64,000 nt of DNA from an uncultured Eubacteriales bacterium. GTDB taxonomy: Bacteria; Bacillota; Clostridia; Oscillospirales; Acutalibacteraceae. The stretch spans positions 310,001 to 374,000 of the forward strand of contig CAKSLH010000001.1 of assembly GCA_934466515.1 (NCBI GenBank), read 5' to 3'. The notes below the pieces were generated by a model. The model was not told the origin of the DNA, searched no databases, and saw only the letters and a list, made by a program, of their open reading frames with translations. Every line of letters begins with the position of its first letter. Position 1 is the stretch's first letter. A program made the position numbers and the translations under genes. This document shows, in pieces, positions 18,529 through 26,883 of the stretch.

Positions 18529-19915
18529 TGTTTAATACTCCTTCGACCGCATCATAGTGTAACCAACCTTGACCGATAATTTGGTCGAATGCCTTTTGCA
18601 TCTTATTATTTCGTGTTATATGTTTATTTTTATCCACTGAAACTATAAGTTTAGTAATCAGTTCAACAGGAATATTATACTTTTCAGAGACTTGCTCAAT
18701 GGAAGAAATTGCCTCATCGTCAAATCGCGCGGTTTTGTAGTCATCCCAAGGTAATTTTTCGCCTTTAACTTTATAGTATGTATCCACAAGACTTCTACAA
18801 GTTAAGTCGCCTTCCTCATCCCACATCTTATCAATTACTTTTAGTTCTTCACGAGTTATAAGTACCAACCCAGTTTTGTTTTCGAGTTCTAAAAGTCCTT
18901 CAAGAATTATTTTTCTTGCTTCGAGCGTAAATGGCCCCATTCCAAATGAACCATCGGCCTTTTTGTAAACAGCACCATTGCGGCGTTTATTATCTCTCAT
19001 GCTGGCATCTTCGCGCATCACGAGAAGATTATTTCTAAAATCTCGAAGTAAAGTAAGTTGATTTGCATCTTTTTCATTTGATTTGTTGATGAAATTTTGA
19101 AGTGATTTATCTTCTTTAACCATTGTACAACACCAGCAACCAAATCTGGAGTTACCGGTAACAGGAATTTTATCTCTATCCACTTCGCCTAAAACGCTCT
19201 TTTCTTCACCGAGATTTTCACCTTGATAGAGATTGAACAGATACTTCATATCTGTTCCCCAAGGACTTTTACAGTCATCCTTTAGTAAGAATTCCCATAC
19301 CAAGTCGTTAGGGATTTCGGTGATAGGATTATATACATAGGCATTTGGGATATCATTATGCATATTAAGAAGTTTGCCTTCAATTTCACGTGCTGTAATT
19401 GTTTTCATGCGAGTAAGGCTCTCGCCTTTACGCACACCTAACAATACAATGATTTCTCCACGTTCTTTAATACGTTCATTAACATATTTATTCATCGGAT
19501 TAATCTTCAAACGATCTGTACACCATCTAAATCCAGGCGGTTCAGGAGTAGGATACCCCAAGCCTATTACTCGGCACCAGAAGGTTTGATCTGTTTCGGG
19601 ATATATAATATCGGCCTGCATATTAAGCCCATCATTTTTAGCGGCTTTATTTATACTGTTAGAAGATGAGTGCATATAATTTTTAACAATTGGATTCTCC
19701 ACCATGGTATCGGAAGTTATAATATAAACCCTCTTGCTTAATTCTGAGCCTGATTCCTTTATGCGTTTCATTGCTTCGTAAACCAGACTAACAAGCAGTG
19801 TTGAATCTTTGCCACCACTATAGCCAATTAGCCAAGGTCTATCATCATGCTTATATACAATCATGATTTCTTTTATAATGTTTTCAAAAGTCTCAAATTT
19901 GCCCGTATATTTCAT
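18518..19915 (-). CDS. dndC: DNA phosphorothioation sulfurtransferase DndC
   Basis: 465 aa PP-loop (PAPS-reductase-like) enzyme that activates DNA or carries sulfur. It has the canonical loop GYSGGKDSTLLVSL near residue 31, FRWCTDRLKINPM near 130, and a cysteine cluster GCWCCTMV near 262 suited to an iron-sulfur cluster. All are DndC hallmarks. The sulfur donor DndA (cysteine desulfurase) is not in the island; a host IscS or NifS probably serves. Confidence 0.95.
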   Translation of the reverse strand: MKYTGKFETFENIIKEIMIVYKHDDRPWLIGYSGGKDSTLLVSLVYEAMKRIKESGSELSKRVYIITSDTMVENPIVKNYMHSSSNSINKAAKNDGLNMQADIIYPETDQTFWCRVIGLGYPTPEPPGFRWCTDRLKINPMNKYVNERIKERGEIIVLLGVRKGESLTRMKTITAREIEGKLLNMHNDIPNAYVYNPITEIPNDLVWEFLLKDDCKSPWGTDMKYLFNLYQGENLGEEKSVLGEVDRDKIPVTGNSRFGCWCCTMVKEDKSLQNFINKSNEKDANQLTLLRDFRNNLLVMREDASMRDNKRRNGAVYKKADGSFGMGPFTLEARKIILEGLLELENKTGLVLITREELKVIDKMWDEEGDLTCRSLVDTYYKVKGEKLPWDDYKTARFDDEAISSIEQVSEKYNIPVELITKLIVSVDKNKHITRNNKMQKAFDQIIGQGWLHYDAVEGVLNNEN

Positions 19916-19935
19916 ATTTATTACTGCTCCAAATA

Positions 19936-21024
19936 TTATTTGTTTTTCGGCATATCACGCCATTCAATCCCGATATAATCTAAAACAGCACCCCAACCGA
20001 AACGGTTTCCTTTTTCATCAACGCAACATTTGTTCATCCAAAAATCCCATTCTTTTGGATTGCGTTCGCGAAGACGATCAAATCTATGCGGACGTTTTTC
20101 CAATTGGATTCCGAAACCGCACATAGAACATCCTGTCCTTTGTTCGCCTGTTGTGTATAACGATCCCGTTTCGTCGCGCTTTATTTCACCATAAATTTCA
20201 GGCACTGGAACATCTAAATCAATAGCCAATTGCAATAAATCTTGTCTTGTGAAAATAGCGAACGGAGCAGAACGAATAGTTCCTTTTCCAAAATAGTTAC
20301 ACCCGTTCAACATAAGTGCCTTTTCACGTCGTCCACCTTCGGATGCCATCAATCCTAAAAAAGGTACACTATTATTCTCTCTTGCCCAATCAATACACGG
20401 TTTTTCTTTAAGATAATAACAACATTTTGCTGATACTTTAAATGGAGCAATTTGATAATTAACGCCTTCAACCTCGTTCTCGTATCCTGCAAATTTATCA
20501 AGCCATTTTTGCGGAAGTTTCATTCTGGAATTCTTTTTATATCCGCCTTGTTTCCCTGTTTCTCCTGTAATAATAGCGTGTCTTACTGTTTTGCTCTTTT
20601 CTGTTTGGTTCTGCAATAATTCGATTTTTTTAGCAATTTCTTTTGATAATACAGGGAATCCAAATTCTTGGAGCACTTGCTGCTTAGTCCAGTATGTGCC
20701 ATCCTTACGTTTAGCGGGCTTTAAAGAAATCACCCCTATTTGCTTGTGAATCTTTTGAATGCTTATATCTTCAAGACTTGATACTGATACTGCAGGAACA
20801 TTTATACCAATAGATTTCAAAAAATAAAATAACGTAATGCTATCAAGCCCTCCTACGGATACATAGCAATTTAAATCTCGTTTTCCGCATTCGTTGTAAA
20901 ATTCCCATGCTCTTATCCGAGCATAATTAACTTTAAATTCATACGGCATTTTTTGTTTAACCTTAAATGTAGCAACTTTTTGTGCCGGATCTATACTGTT
21001 GCTTTTCTCAATTATCTCTTCCAT
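19936..21024 (-). CDS. Second PP-loop / PAPS-reductase-like protein
   Basis: 362 aa. It resembles the phage- and plasmid-borne PAPS reductase family: a PP-loop near residue 53 and, near 245, MLNGCNYFGKGTIRSAPFAI with FTRQDLL. Cysteine motifs are GCSMCGFG near 312 and CC further on. The loop reads SVGGLDS rather than SGGxDS, so the first conserved Ser is a Val. It is distinct from dndC and lies between dndB and dndC in the same operon, which is not the classical order. It could be an added adenylating or sulfur-transfer subunit or a regulator; nothing in the sequence decides. Confidence 0.75.
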   Translation of the reverse strand: MEEIIEKSNSIDPAQKVATFKVKQKMPYEFKVNYARIRAWEFYNECGKRDLNCYVSVGGLDSITLFYFLKSIGINVPAVSVSSLEDISIQKIHKQIGVISLKPAKRKDGTYWTKQQVLQEFGFPVLSKEIAKKIELLQNQTEKSKTVRHAIITGETGKQGGYKKNSRMKLPQKWLDKFAGYENEVEGVNYQIAPFKVSAKCCYYLKEKPCIDWARENNSVPFLGLMASEGGRREKALMLNGCNYFGKGTIRSAPFAIFTRQDLLQLAIDLDVPVPEIYGEIKRDETGSLYTTGEQRTGCSMCGFGIQLEKRPHRFDRLRERNPKEWDFWMNKCCVDEKGNRFGWGAVLDYIGIEWRDMPKNK

Positions 21025-21049
21025 TTTAATTTCTCCAAGTCAATATTCT

Positions 21050-22111
21050 TTACCCGATAGCAATGCGTTCTTTTTTAGACTCTTCATCAGTTATTGGAAG
21101 ACCAATAAGTCTCTTTATTTGAATATATGTTAAAAAAATACCTTGCTCATTGCGATTGATTTTACCATTTGGTTTAATTGCTCTGTTCATCCAGCAAGTT
21201 TCATTATTCCTAAGCCAATCAATTTGCTTTAGTTTTTTTAATGCTTTTTCTTTGTCTATATATTTGTTCTGACAGAAAAATTCACACAGTCTCCCTAAAG
21301 AAAGAATAATCAATCCTTGAGTGATTATATAATCTTCACGAAGACTTTTTTTGCTAAGCTCGCCTCTATCCATCTCATTCCATTCACGCATATTCTTTAC
21401 GACATTACACCAAAAATCATAGATGAATTTTTCACTGTTTTCATCATCGCCTATGATTTTTATTATTCTTTTATGCGCCGTATAAAATGTATTTAAAGTG
21501 AATATATTGGATGAAAATTTGCTCAAATTATCTTTTTCTTTATCTGTATACTTACGCAAAAACTCAATAGAATCAACTACATTTTTCGTAATAATTGCAA
21601 CTCGATCCTTTGATTCATACAGCGTATTAAGGGATTTTGAAGTAGTAACAGCGTGTTTATTAAGATCAGTAAACATTTGTTGGCTTGACTGTAAACCCCG
21701 ATCTTTATACATAACTACTGAAATGGTCTCATCTTTTAAGCTTTCGTCCTCAACTATAGCAGCTTCGATAGCTGCTTTTCTATGCTGCCCATCGTTAATG
21801 AGAAACAAAGCATCCATATCTATTTTAAGAAGCCCTGTGTTTGCTTGCGGGGCAGAAGGAACAAAAGACATTTCTCCATCTACGGAGGCTGCAAGCGCAG
21901 AGAAAACATACGAATCTCTATTATCTAAAATATAGTCGCGAATTTCTGGAATTCGCAGTTCATTTAATCTTCTTTGAGCGCGATGCTCAGGAGCCACATC
22001 GTTATTATCGGTCATAAAAATTTTACTTAGCAACCCTAGAGGCACCATACAAATATAATATTCTTTACCCGCTTGTTTTCCCTTTACTGCAGGGAATTGA
22101 TATTTTAACAT
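21050..22111 (-). CDS. dndB: Dnd regulator DndB (DGQHR protein)
   Basis: 353 aa. It carries FLINDGQHRKAAIEAA near residue 115, the DGQHR motif that names the family, and MFTDLNKHAVTTSKS further on. DndB is known as a repressor of dnd genes in other bacteria. I start at ATG 22111 because GGAGG precedes it; an ATG 15 codons upstream lacks a ribosome site and would lie in the promoter. It is the first gene of the operon, directly after a palindromic operator. Confidence 0.9.
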   Translation of the reverse strand: MLKYQFPAVKGKQAGKEYYICMVPLGLLSKIFMTDNNDVAPEHRAQRRLNELRIPEIRDYILDNRDSYVFSALAASVDGEMSFVPSAPQANTGLLKIDMDALFLINDGQHRKAAIEAAIVEDESLKDETISVVMYKDRGLQSSQQMFTDLNKHAVTTSKSLNTLYESKDRVAIITKNVVDSIEFLRKYTDKEKDNLSKFSSNIFTLNTFYTAHKRIIKIIGDDENSEKFIYDFWCNVVKNMREWNEMDRGELSKKSLREDYIITQGLIILSLGRLCEFFCQNKYIDKEKALKKLKQIDWLRNNETCWMNRAIKPNGKINRNEQGIFLTYIQIKRLIGLPITDEESKKERIAIG

Positions 22112-22126
22112 ATAATACCTCCAACT

Positions 22127-22152
22127 TATACTTACGTATATACGTAAGTATA
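22127..22152 (-). promoter_or_regulatory. 26-bp perfect palindrome at the dnd promoter (operator)
   Basis: The half site TATACTTACGTAT is repeated in perfect inversion. One end is the -10 box itself and the rest covers the expected transcription start, so a bound protein would block transcription. From memory, DndB of Salmonella binds TACG/CGTA inverted half sites; here TACG and CGTA are 6 bases apart. DndB autoregulation is the simplest reading. Confidence 0.8.
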
Positions 22153-22175
22153 TCACACAAATGGATATATGTCAA
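22147..22175 (-). promoter_or_regulatory. Promoter of the dnd operon
   Basis: On the minus strand, TTGACA (22175-22170), a 17-base spacer and TATACT (22152-22147), then the ribosome site GGAGG before ATG 22111. No other strong promoter was seen in the next 12 kb of tightly packed genes. Confidence 0.8.
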
Positions 22176-22641
22176 CCTTTTATCGACCTTTCTCGATTCC
22201 TTGTTACATTATTATCTATTAGCATATGCTTAACTGAAAAAAGTAAAGTTAGGGTGAATAAGCGTCATGAATTTTAAAAAACAAATAAGCGCTGTTTTGC
22301 GGTTTTTCTGAGTGTCCGCAACTCCGAAAAGCTGAAATGGAATATATTTGCTGCCATTTTGGCATAGAAAAACAGACATATTGTAATTCCGATTTGTCAA
22401 AGTGAAAGTCCCTTCCTTGATGTAATTTATATTAGAATTTATTAGCTTATCATATCAAAATATATCAAAGCTGTATTATAGAACGAACTTTATGAGAGAG
22501 CCCTTATTCTTTGTCTACTGCGGCTCAAATTTTGACTTGAATCAGGGGTTATTCAGAGTTATAATAACCGTATAAAAGCAAAAGTCTCTCGCGTGATAGC
22601 GAGAGGCGTGTAGCTCATATTATTCCGTGGAAATTGCTGTT
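22176..22641. other. Non-coding gap at the right end of the element
   Basis: 466 bases, AT-rich, with no supported gene. A small perfect hairpin CTCTCGCG/CGCGAGAG-type lies at 22586-22605. Two short frames have no ribosome site. Confidence 0.6.
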
Positions 22642-22659
22642 GACCACATAACAGACCAC
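22642..22659 (+). repeat. GACCAC direct repeats at the right end
   Basis: GACCAC at 22642 and 22654, 12 bases apart, matching the boxes and spacing at the left end. Candidate integrase arm sites. Confidence 0.5.
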
Positions 22660-22774
22660 CTACCGTTTCGGAGCACTCGGAAACAGTGGAGATAAGAGTG
22701 CCGAAGAGCACGGTTTTCCGAGCGGAAAGGGGCGGAAAAAGCTATTTTTAGCGGAAATTGCCTTCATAGGTCCG

Positions 22775-22820
22775 TTTGGGAACTGGATGTCGCAGGTTTG
22801 AGCCCTGTCACCCCCGACCA
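22775..22820 (+). pseudogene. Displaced 3' half of tRNA-Pro (right attachment site)
   Basis: Loop TTTGGGA (22775-22781), stem strand ACTGG, then a T arm GCAGG-TTTGAGC-CCTGT and CACCCCCGACCA. ACTGG pairs with CCAGT at 3982-3986. The acceptor strand has one base too many compared with CGGGGTG, so the half has decayed. It is followed by a terminator, as expected for an original tRNA 3' end. The right crossover therefore lies at or near 22775. Confidence 0.75.
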
Positions 22821-22827
22821 AAATTTT

Positions 22828-22868
22828 GACCGAAAGCAGAAAATAAACTCCGCTTTCGGTCATTTTTT
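22828..22868 (+). terminator. Terminator after the tRNA-Pro 3' half
   Basis: GACCGAAAGC and GCTTTCGGTC pair around a 14-base loop, then ATTTTTTAC. Confidence 0.85.
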
Positions 22869-22927
22869 ACGCTTAATTAGGTATTTAACTGCTGCTTTTC
22901 GGAACAATAGTTTTTTTCGTTAATCAC

Positions 22928-23260
22928 TTAAGCTTTATATTTCTCATATATTCGTTTATAAACCCTTACAAGAATCGGAAGTCCGATAACACATTCCGCG
23001 GCAATCAAAACAAGCGCAATTATTCCGTTCCATAAGCCCAGAAGTGCTGCCAACCATAAAGGCAATGAAAATATGAGCCACATTCTTCCGTTTGCGCGGT
23101 TATAAGCTTTAATATCTGCGATTTCTGTTTCTCTTAAAGCTGTATTGGACCAAAACCACATAGGCTTTTTTCTGTTCCGCGCAAAAATGCCTATGATTGT
23201 AAACAGCGCGCTGCAAGGAATCATAATAGCAAGCCAAACTATAATATCCATATTTGTCAC
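22928..23260 (-). CDS. Small three-helix membrane protein
   Basis: 110 aa with hydrophobic segments at about 5-25, 60-76 and 78-98. Between the first two is a cytosol-like loop FARNRKKPMWFWSNTALRE. I do not recognise the family with certainty; it resembles small integral membrane proteins of Firmicutes. It lies 80 bases after the kinase gene, outside the integrated element, possibly on the kinase transcript. Confidence 0.65.
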   Translation of the reverse strand: MTNMDIIVWLAIMIPCSALFTIIGIFARNRKKPMWFWSNTALRETEIADIKAYNRANGRMWLIFSLPLWLAALLGLWNGIIALVLIAAECVIGLPILVRVYKRIYEKYKA

Positions 23261-23339
23261 CCTTTAACGAATTGTGCTCTTTTAAGCTGATTATATCATA
23301 AAATCCCGAAATAATTTACTGCTGCAACGCTTATAAAAA

Positions 23340-25028
23340 TCATTTATATTCCCTTTTTTCTTTTTTAACTATCGGCATAATCATTTCGCATAATGTTCCG
23401 CCGTTTTGTCCGGAACAGAGCTTTAAGCCGTATTTGTCACCGTAAAGCAGACGAAGTCTGCTGTTAATATTTCTAAGTCCTATATGCTTTGACGCGGCCT
23501 CGGATACGGCTTTAATAGAGCAGTTTAATTCCGCAAGCTGTTCCTTGCCCAGTCCTAAACCGTTATCCTCAACCGAAAGAAGCATATCCTTATCTTTCCT
23601 TTTTGCGGATATTTTTATCAGTGAATTTTCATCAATATTCTGTAAAAATCCGTGGGTTACGGCGTTTTCAATAAGCGGCTGAAGAGAAAGCCTTGGAACA
23701 AATGCGTCCTTAAGCTCAGGGTCTATGTCCCAGATAACATTTATTTGGGCACAGCAACGCACATTTATAAGCTCAAGATACTTTTCAGTTATATCTATTT
23801 CGTCCTTTAACGGCACCGAAATAATATTTATATCCATGCTGTATGAAAAGATATTCGAAAGATTTATAAGGCTTTTGCTGATTTCATTGTTTACTCCGAG
23901 AATTTCCGCCGCCTTCCAATTTATCGAATCAATGGTATTGAATAAAAAGTGGGGATTTATCTGCAACTGCAGAGCTGTTATCTGAGCCTTGCGGAGGTTT
24001 TCAACCTTTGCGCCGAGCTCCGCCTGAAGTCCCGAAAGCTTTTCGGAAAAGCCTATGAGACCGTGCTCCAAAAATTCAACATCGCTCGAAAAATCAGAGC
24101 GCTTTACAATGTTTGTCTCTTCGATTTTCTGAGATAATATTTTCATCTGCTCGTTTACTCGGTGCATAACAACCGCAAATAAAACACCGAATGCGGACAT
24201 TAAAAGTGTGCAGTAAATAACAGCCTTTATTGTCTGGCTTGTTATAAGCGACATATATGCGGTCTTAGGAGAAAGAAATACTATAGAAAGTCCTGTTTTA
24301 GATAGCTTTTTCGCTGTCACATAAAAGCCGGTGTCATTAAGCTTTGCGGTTATAAAATCCGAATAGCTGTTCTTCCAGTCTTCTCTAAGAAGCGTGCTTA
24401 AGTTTTTCCCTATACAGGACCTGTCCGAAAACGCAAGCACCGTTCCGTCGTTCGTTATGAGCATAACATCTTTATTAAACGACGCGTTATTTGGGTACAT
24501 TTCCCTTAAGCATTCTATCAAGTTTATTCCTATTACCGTATCATTAAGCGAGCCTTTGCATTTAATATAAAGCTTTCTTGACCAATTTTCATCGGAATTG
24601 ATATAAAAATCACAGGAATTGTATTTTCCTATGCTCGGCTGATTTGTTTCATTTAAAAGCTTCGGTTCGCCGAAAGTATTTTCACCGTTTGAAAGGCTTA
24701 CGGCTTCTACACCGCCGTAGGTAACTCTCACCGAATTGATAAGCCTTTGAATACCGTTAACATCCTCAGGTTTAATATCTCCGACCGGAAGCAGGACATT
24801 ATTTGAATCGAAATTCGCCGCCGAGGTGATATTCTTGAAATAATATTCAAATTTCACCCTTACCTGCTCCGCCTGATAATTCTCGGTAACCCGCATTTCA
24901 TTTCGCAGATAACCGTAATTCGCAATATATAAAATCAAAAAAACAAATACTGTCAAAAGAAAAAAGGAAAGCCTGATAAAAAGCTTCCTTTTTTTGAAAA
25001 ATACAGAGTTAATCCTTTTAAAAGCCAT
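23340..25028 (-). CDS. YesM-type sensor histidine kinase
   Basis: 562 aa. Membrane segments lie at about 17-37 and 265-288, bracketing an extracytoplasmic sensor domain. A HAMP-like linker follows, then the His-kinase box LQINPHFLFNTIDSINWK with the phospho-His near residue 358. ATP-binding motifs LIENAVTHGF and DNGLGLG come last. YesM/LytS-type kinases usually sense extracellular carbohydrate or cell-wall signals. The start overlaps the regulator stop by one base (TGATG), so both are translated together. Confidence 0.9.
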   Translation of the reverse strand: MAFKRINSVFFKKRKLFIRLSFFLLTVFVFLILYIANYGYLRNEMRVTENYQAEQVRVKFEYYFKNITSAANFDSNNVLLPVGDIKPEDVNGIQRLINSVRVTYGGVEAVSLSNGENTFGEPKLLNETNQPSIGKYNSCDFYINSDENWSRKLYIKCKGSLNDTVIGINLIECLREMYPNNASFNKDVMLITNDGTVLAFSDRSCIGKNLSTLLREDWKNSYSDFITAKLNDTGFYVTAKKLSKTGLSIVFLSPKTAYMSLITSQTIKAVIYCTLLMSAFGVLFAVVMHRVNEQMKILSQKIEETNIVKRSDFSSDVEFLEHGLIGFSEKLSGLQAELGAKVENLRKAQITALQLQINPHFLFNTIDSINWKAAEILGVNNEISKSLINLSNIFSYSMDINIISVPLKDEIDITEKYLELINVRCCAQINVIWDIDPELKDAFVPRLSLQPLIENAVTHGFLQNIDENSLIKISAKRKDKDMLLSVEDNGLGLGKEQLAELNCSIKAVSEAASKHIGLRNINSRLRLLYGDKYGLKLCSGQNGGTLCEMIMPIVKKEKREYK

Positions 25029-26335
25029 CAGTCTTTCCTCCTCTGCATGTATACATACTGGTTCGGAAGCAAACCTGTTATTTTTTTGAAATTCATTCTG
25101 AAATTCTTGTTTGAATCATAGCCTACTTCTTTTGCGATATCGTTTAAAGATTTGTTCGTCGTGTTCATTAAGTGAATTGCTTTTTGAATGCGGACCTCTG
25201 TAAGATACTTTATAAACAGCATTCCCGTTATTTCCTTGAAGGTCCTGCTTAAATAGCCTACCGAAACGCCGAAGTGCTCTGCGGCAAGGTTTAAAGACAT
25301 ATCATAACAGAAATTTTCCTTTATAAACAGCTTAACATTTTCAACAAGCCTTTCCTTGTCAGAAAAAGATGCAAGGATTATGCCTTCCGCTGTTTTAACA
25401 AATTCGGTCGGGTCCTTTTTATCCTCAATCAAGCAAAGGTTTTCTTTTGACATACCGAATTTTTCCTGCATATATTTTAAAATGAACTTTTTTGCCGTTT
25501 CGAAATCCGATGACAGATATTTTATAAGCTCGTTTGACGACAAAATTTTAGCGTCATGATTAAGCTCACGCACGCTTTTTACAAAATTCTTTGCCGCCAA
25601 GGTTACGCGCCTGCAAAAAAGACAGTTTTCTATCCCCGCGTAAGTATTTATTATTTCAAAGCCGCCGTTATCCTTTAAGGCATTCGGCATGGCTAAATAA
25701 ATCGAAAAGTCTTCTTTTTTATCTACCAAAAAAGCAAAATCCGAATCATTAAAATCAATTATATCCTGCTCATTTTCGGTTTTTAATTCGGTTATTATAA
25801 AATCCTCGCCCGAATTTTTCGGGAAGAAGTCAATAAGAGGCTTAAAACCGTAAATATCGTTTGTATCATATAAAAGTCTTGCGCTGTTAAGACAGCTTTG
25901 CATTGCAAGCTTTTTGGTTTCCTCTATTCTGTTCTTATTTTCAAGCATTAAATGAGTGTTTTTTCTTATTTCGTCAAGAGTTGTTATCAGCTCCTGAAAT
26001 ACTACCGGCTTGCAGACAAATTTAAACACATGGCTCGAAATGGCGCGCTTAGCATAGTCAAATTCCCTGTAGCCGCTGATAATTACAACGCTTATCGGAA
26101 TATTGTTTTCATAAATATATTCCGCAATATCAAGTCCCGAAACATAAGGCATCTGAATATCCAAAATCGCCGCGTTTATTTTTTCGGCATTATCCTTGAT
26201 ATAATTAAGCGCCGACTGACCGTCCGAAAAAATTCCGAGAATATCGGCATAAGCAGCATTTTCTTTTATGACGGTTTTAAGACCCTGTCTTATCGACGGC
26301 GTATCGTCAGCTATAATTATGTTTAGATCTGCCAT
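25028..26335 (-). CDS. YesN-type response regulator with AraC DNA-binding domain
   Basis: 435 aa. The receiver domain has acidic pocket IIIADD near residues 6-11, the phospho-Asp in AAILDIQMPYVSG near 58, and VVIISGYREF. The middle region has no clear domain. The C-terminal AraC-type double HTH includes LAAEHFGVSVGYLSRTFKEI and DIAKEVGYDSNKNF. AGGAGAG precedes the ATG. It probably controls the neighbouring polysaccharide-use genes on receiving phosphate from the kinase. Confidence 0.92.
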   Translation of the reverse strand: MADLNIIIADDTPSIRQGLKTVIKENAAYADILGIFSDGQSALNYIKDNAEKINAAILDIQMPYVSGLDIAEYIYENNIPISVVIISGYREFDYAKRAISSHVFKFVCKPVVFQELITTLDEIRKNTHLMLENKNRIEETKKLAMQSCLNSARLLYDTNDIYGFKPLIDFFPKNSGEDFIITELKTENEQDIIDFNDSDFAFLVDKKEDFSIYLAMPNALKDNGGFEIINTYAGIENCLFCRRVTLAAKNFVKSVRELNHDAKILSSNELIKYLSSDFETAKKFILKYMQEKFGMSKENLCLIEDKKDPTEFVKTAEGIILASFSDKERLVENVKLFIKENFCYDMSLNLAAEHFGVSVGYLSRTFKEITGMLFIKYLTEVRIQKAIHLMNTTNKSLNDIAKEVGYDSNKNFRMNFKKITGLLPNQYVYMQRRKD

Positions 26336-26377
26336 TTTATTCTCTCCTGTTATTTAATCATTTAGACCCGAATATAC

Positions 26378-26438
26378 TAAGACAAACGATAAAAATCCGA
26401 ATACGGATTTTTCGGTCGAATTGCTATCGTTTGCCTTA
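26378..26438. repeat. Short inverted-repeat element (MITE-end related)
   Basis: 61 bases. TAAGACAAACGATA and TATCGTTTGCCTTA are inverted with one mismatch, around an inner hairpin AAAAATCCG/CGGATTTTT. The outer end resembles the ends of the element at 40220-40494. A second hairpin GCGGCAGGA/TCCTGCCGC lies beside it at 26441-26463. Confidence 0.6.
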
Positions 26439-26492
26439 GCGCGGCAGGAAATTCTCCTGCCGCACTAAATTGTGTGCCTTACGGAACAGAAC

Positions 26493-26614
26493 AAACCCTT
26501 CCGTCAAAGCTTCGCTTTGCCACCTCCCCTTCCGACTGAAGGGGAGGCTTTTCGGCGCCCTTCTTATGCGTCAGCATATAGAGGGGAGCTGTCAGCGTAA
26601 GCTGACTGAGGGGT
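26493..26614. repeat. Palindromic intergenic repeat, copy 1
   Basis: Runs from AAACCCTTCCGTCAAAGC to GACTGAGGGGT and contains CCTCCCCTTC/GAAGGGGAGG and GTCAGC/GCTGAC hairpins around a GGCGCCCTTCTTA core. It shares layout with copies at 26669-26819 and 32401-32495. Similar repeats are common between genes of Oscillospiraceae. Confidence 0.7.
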
Positions 26615-26668
26615 ATTCTTCTAGACTTTAGACATTAGACAGTTGTGCGCTTGCGCGCGGATATAACC

Positions 26669-26819
26669 AAACCCTATCGTCAAGGGCTACGCCTTGACAC
26701 TTCCCCTTTCGTCTAAAGGGGAAGCATGGGTTTCAGCAAAGTCTAAAGTCAGGCGCCCTTCTTATTGACGAATGTCAATACAGAGGGGAGCTGGCGCGCT
26801 TTATGCGCGACTGAGGGGT
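26669..26819. repeat. Palindromic intergenic repeat, copy 2
   Basis: Same order of blocks as copy 1: AAACCCTATCGTCAAGG, CTTCCCCTTT/AAAGGGGAAG hairpin, GGCGCCCTTCTTATTGACG, and GCGCGCTTTATGCGCGACTG. Arm sequences differ but pairing is kept, so the fold rather than the sequence seems conserved. Confidence 0.7.
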
Positions 26820-26883
26820 ATTGTCTAACATCTACCGTCTAGTGTCTTATGTCTAACTTTAGAACGGTCCGAGCCATTCGGAA
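26816..26883 (-). repeat. 68-bp repeat covering a 3' gene end, copy 1
   Basis: Near-identical (two differences by eye) to 32493-32560. On the minus strand it encodes the last residues SEWLGPF and the stop, then 42 bases of trailer with GTCTAA-like short repeats. Confidence 0.85.

Noticed and set aside
3993..22775. Prophage
   Set aside because: Integrases and an excisionase are present, but no capsid, portal, terminase or lysis gene.
3993..22775. Self-transmissible conjugative element
   Set aside because: No relaxase, coupling protein or type IV secretion gene is visible, so at most a mobilisable or satellite island.
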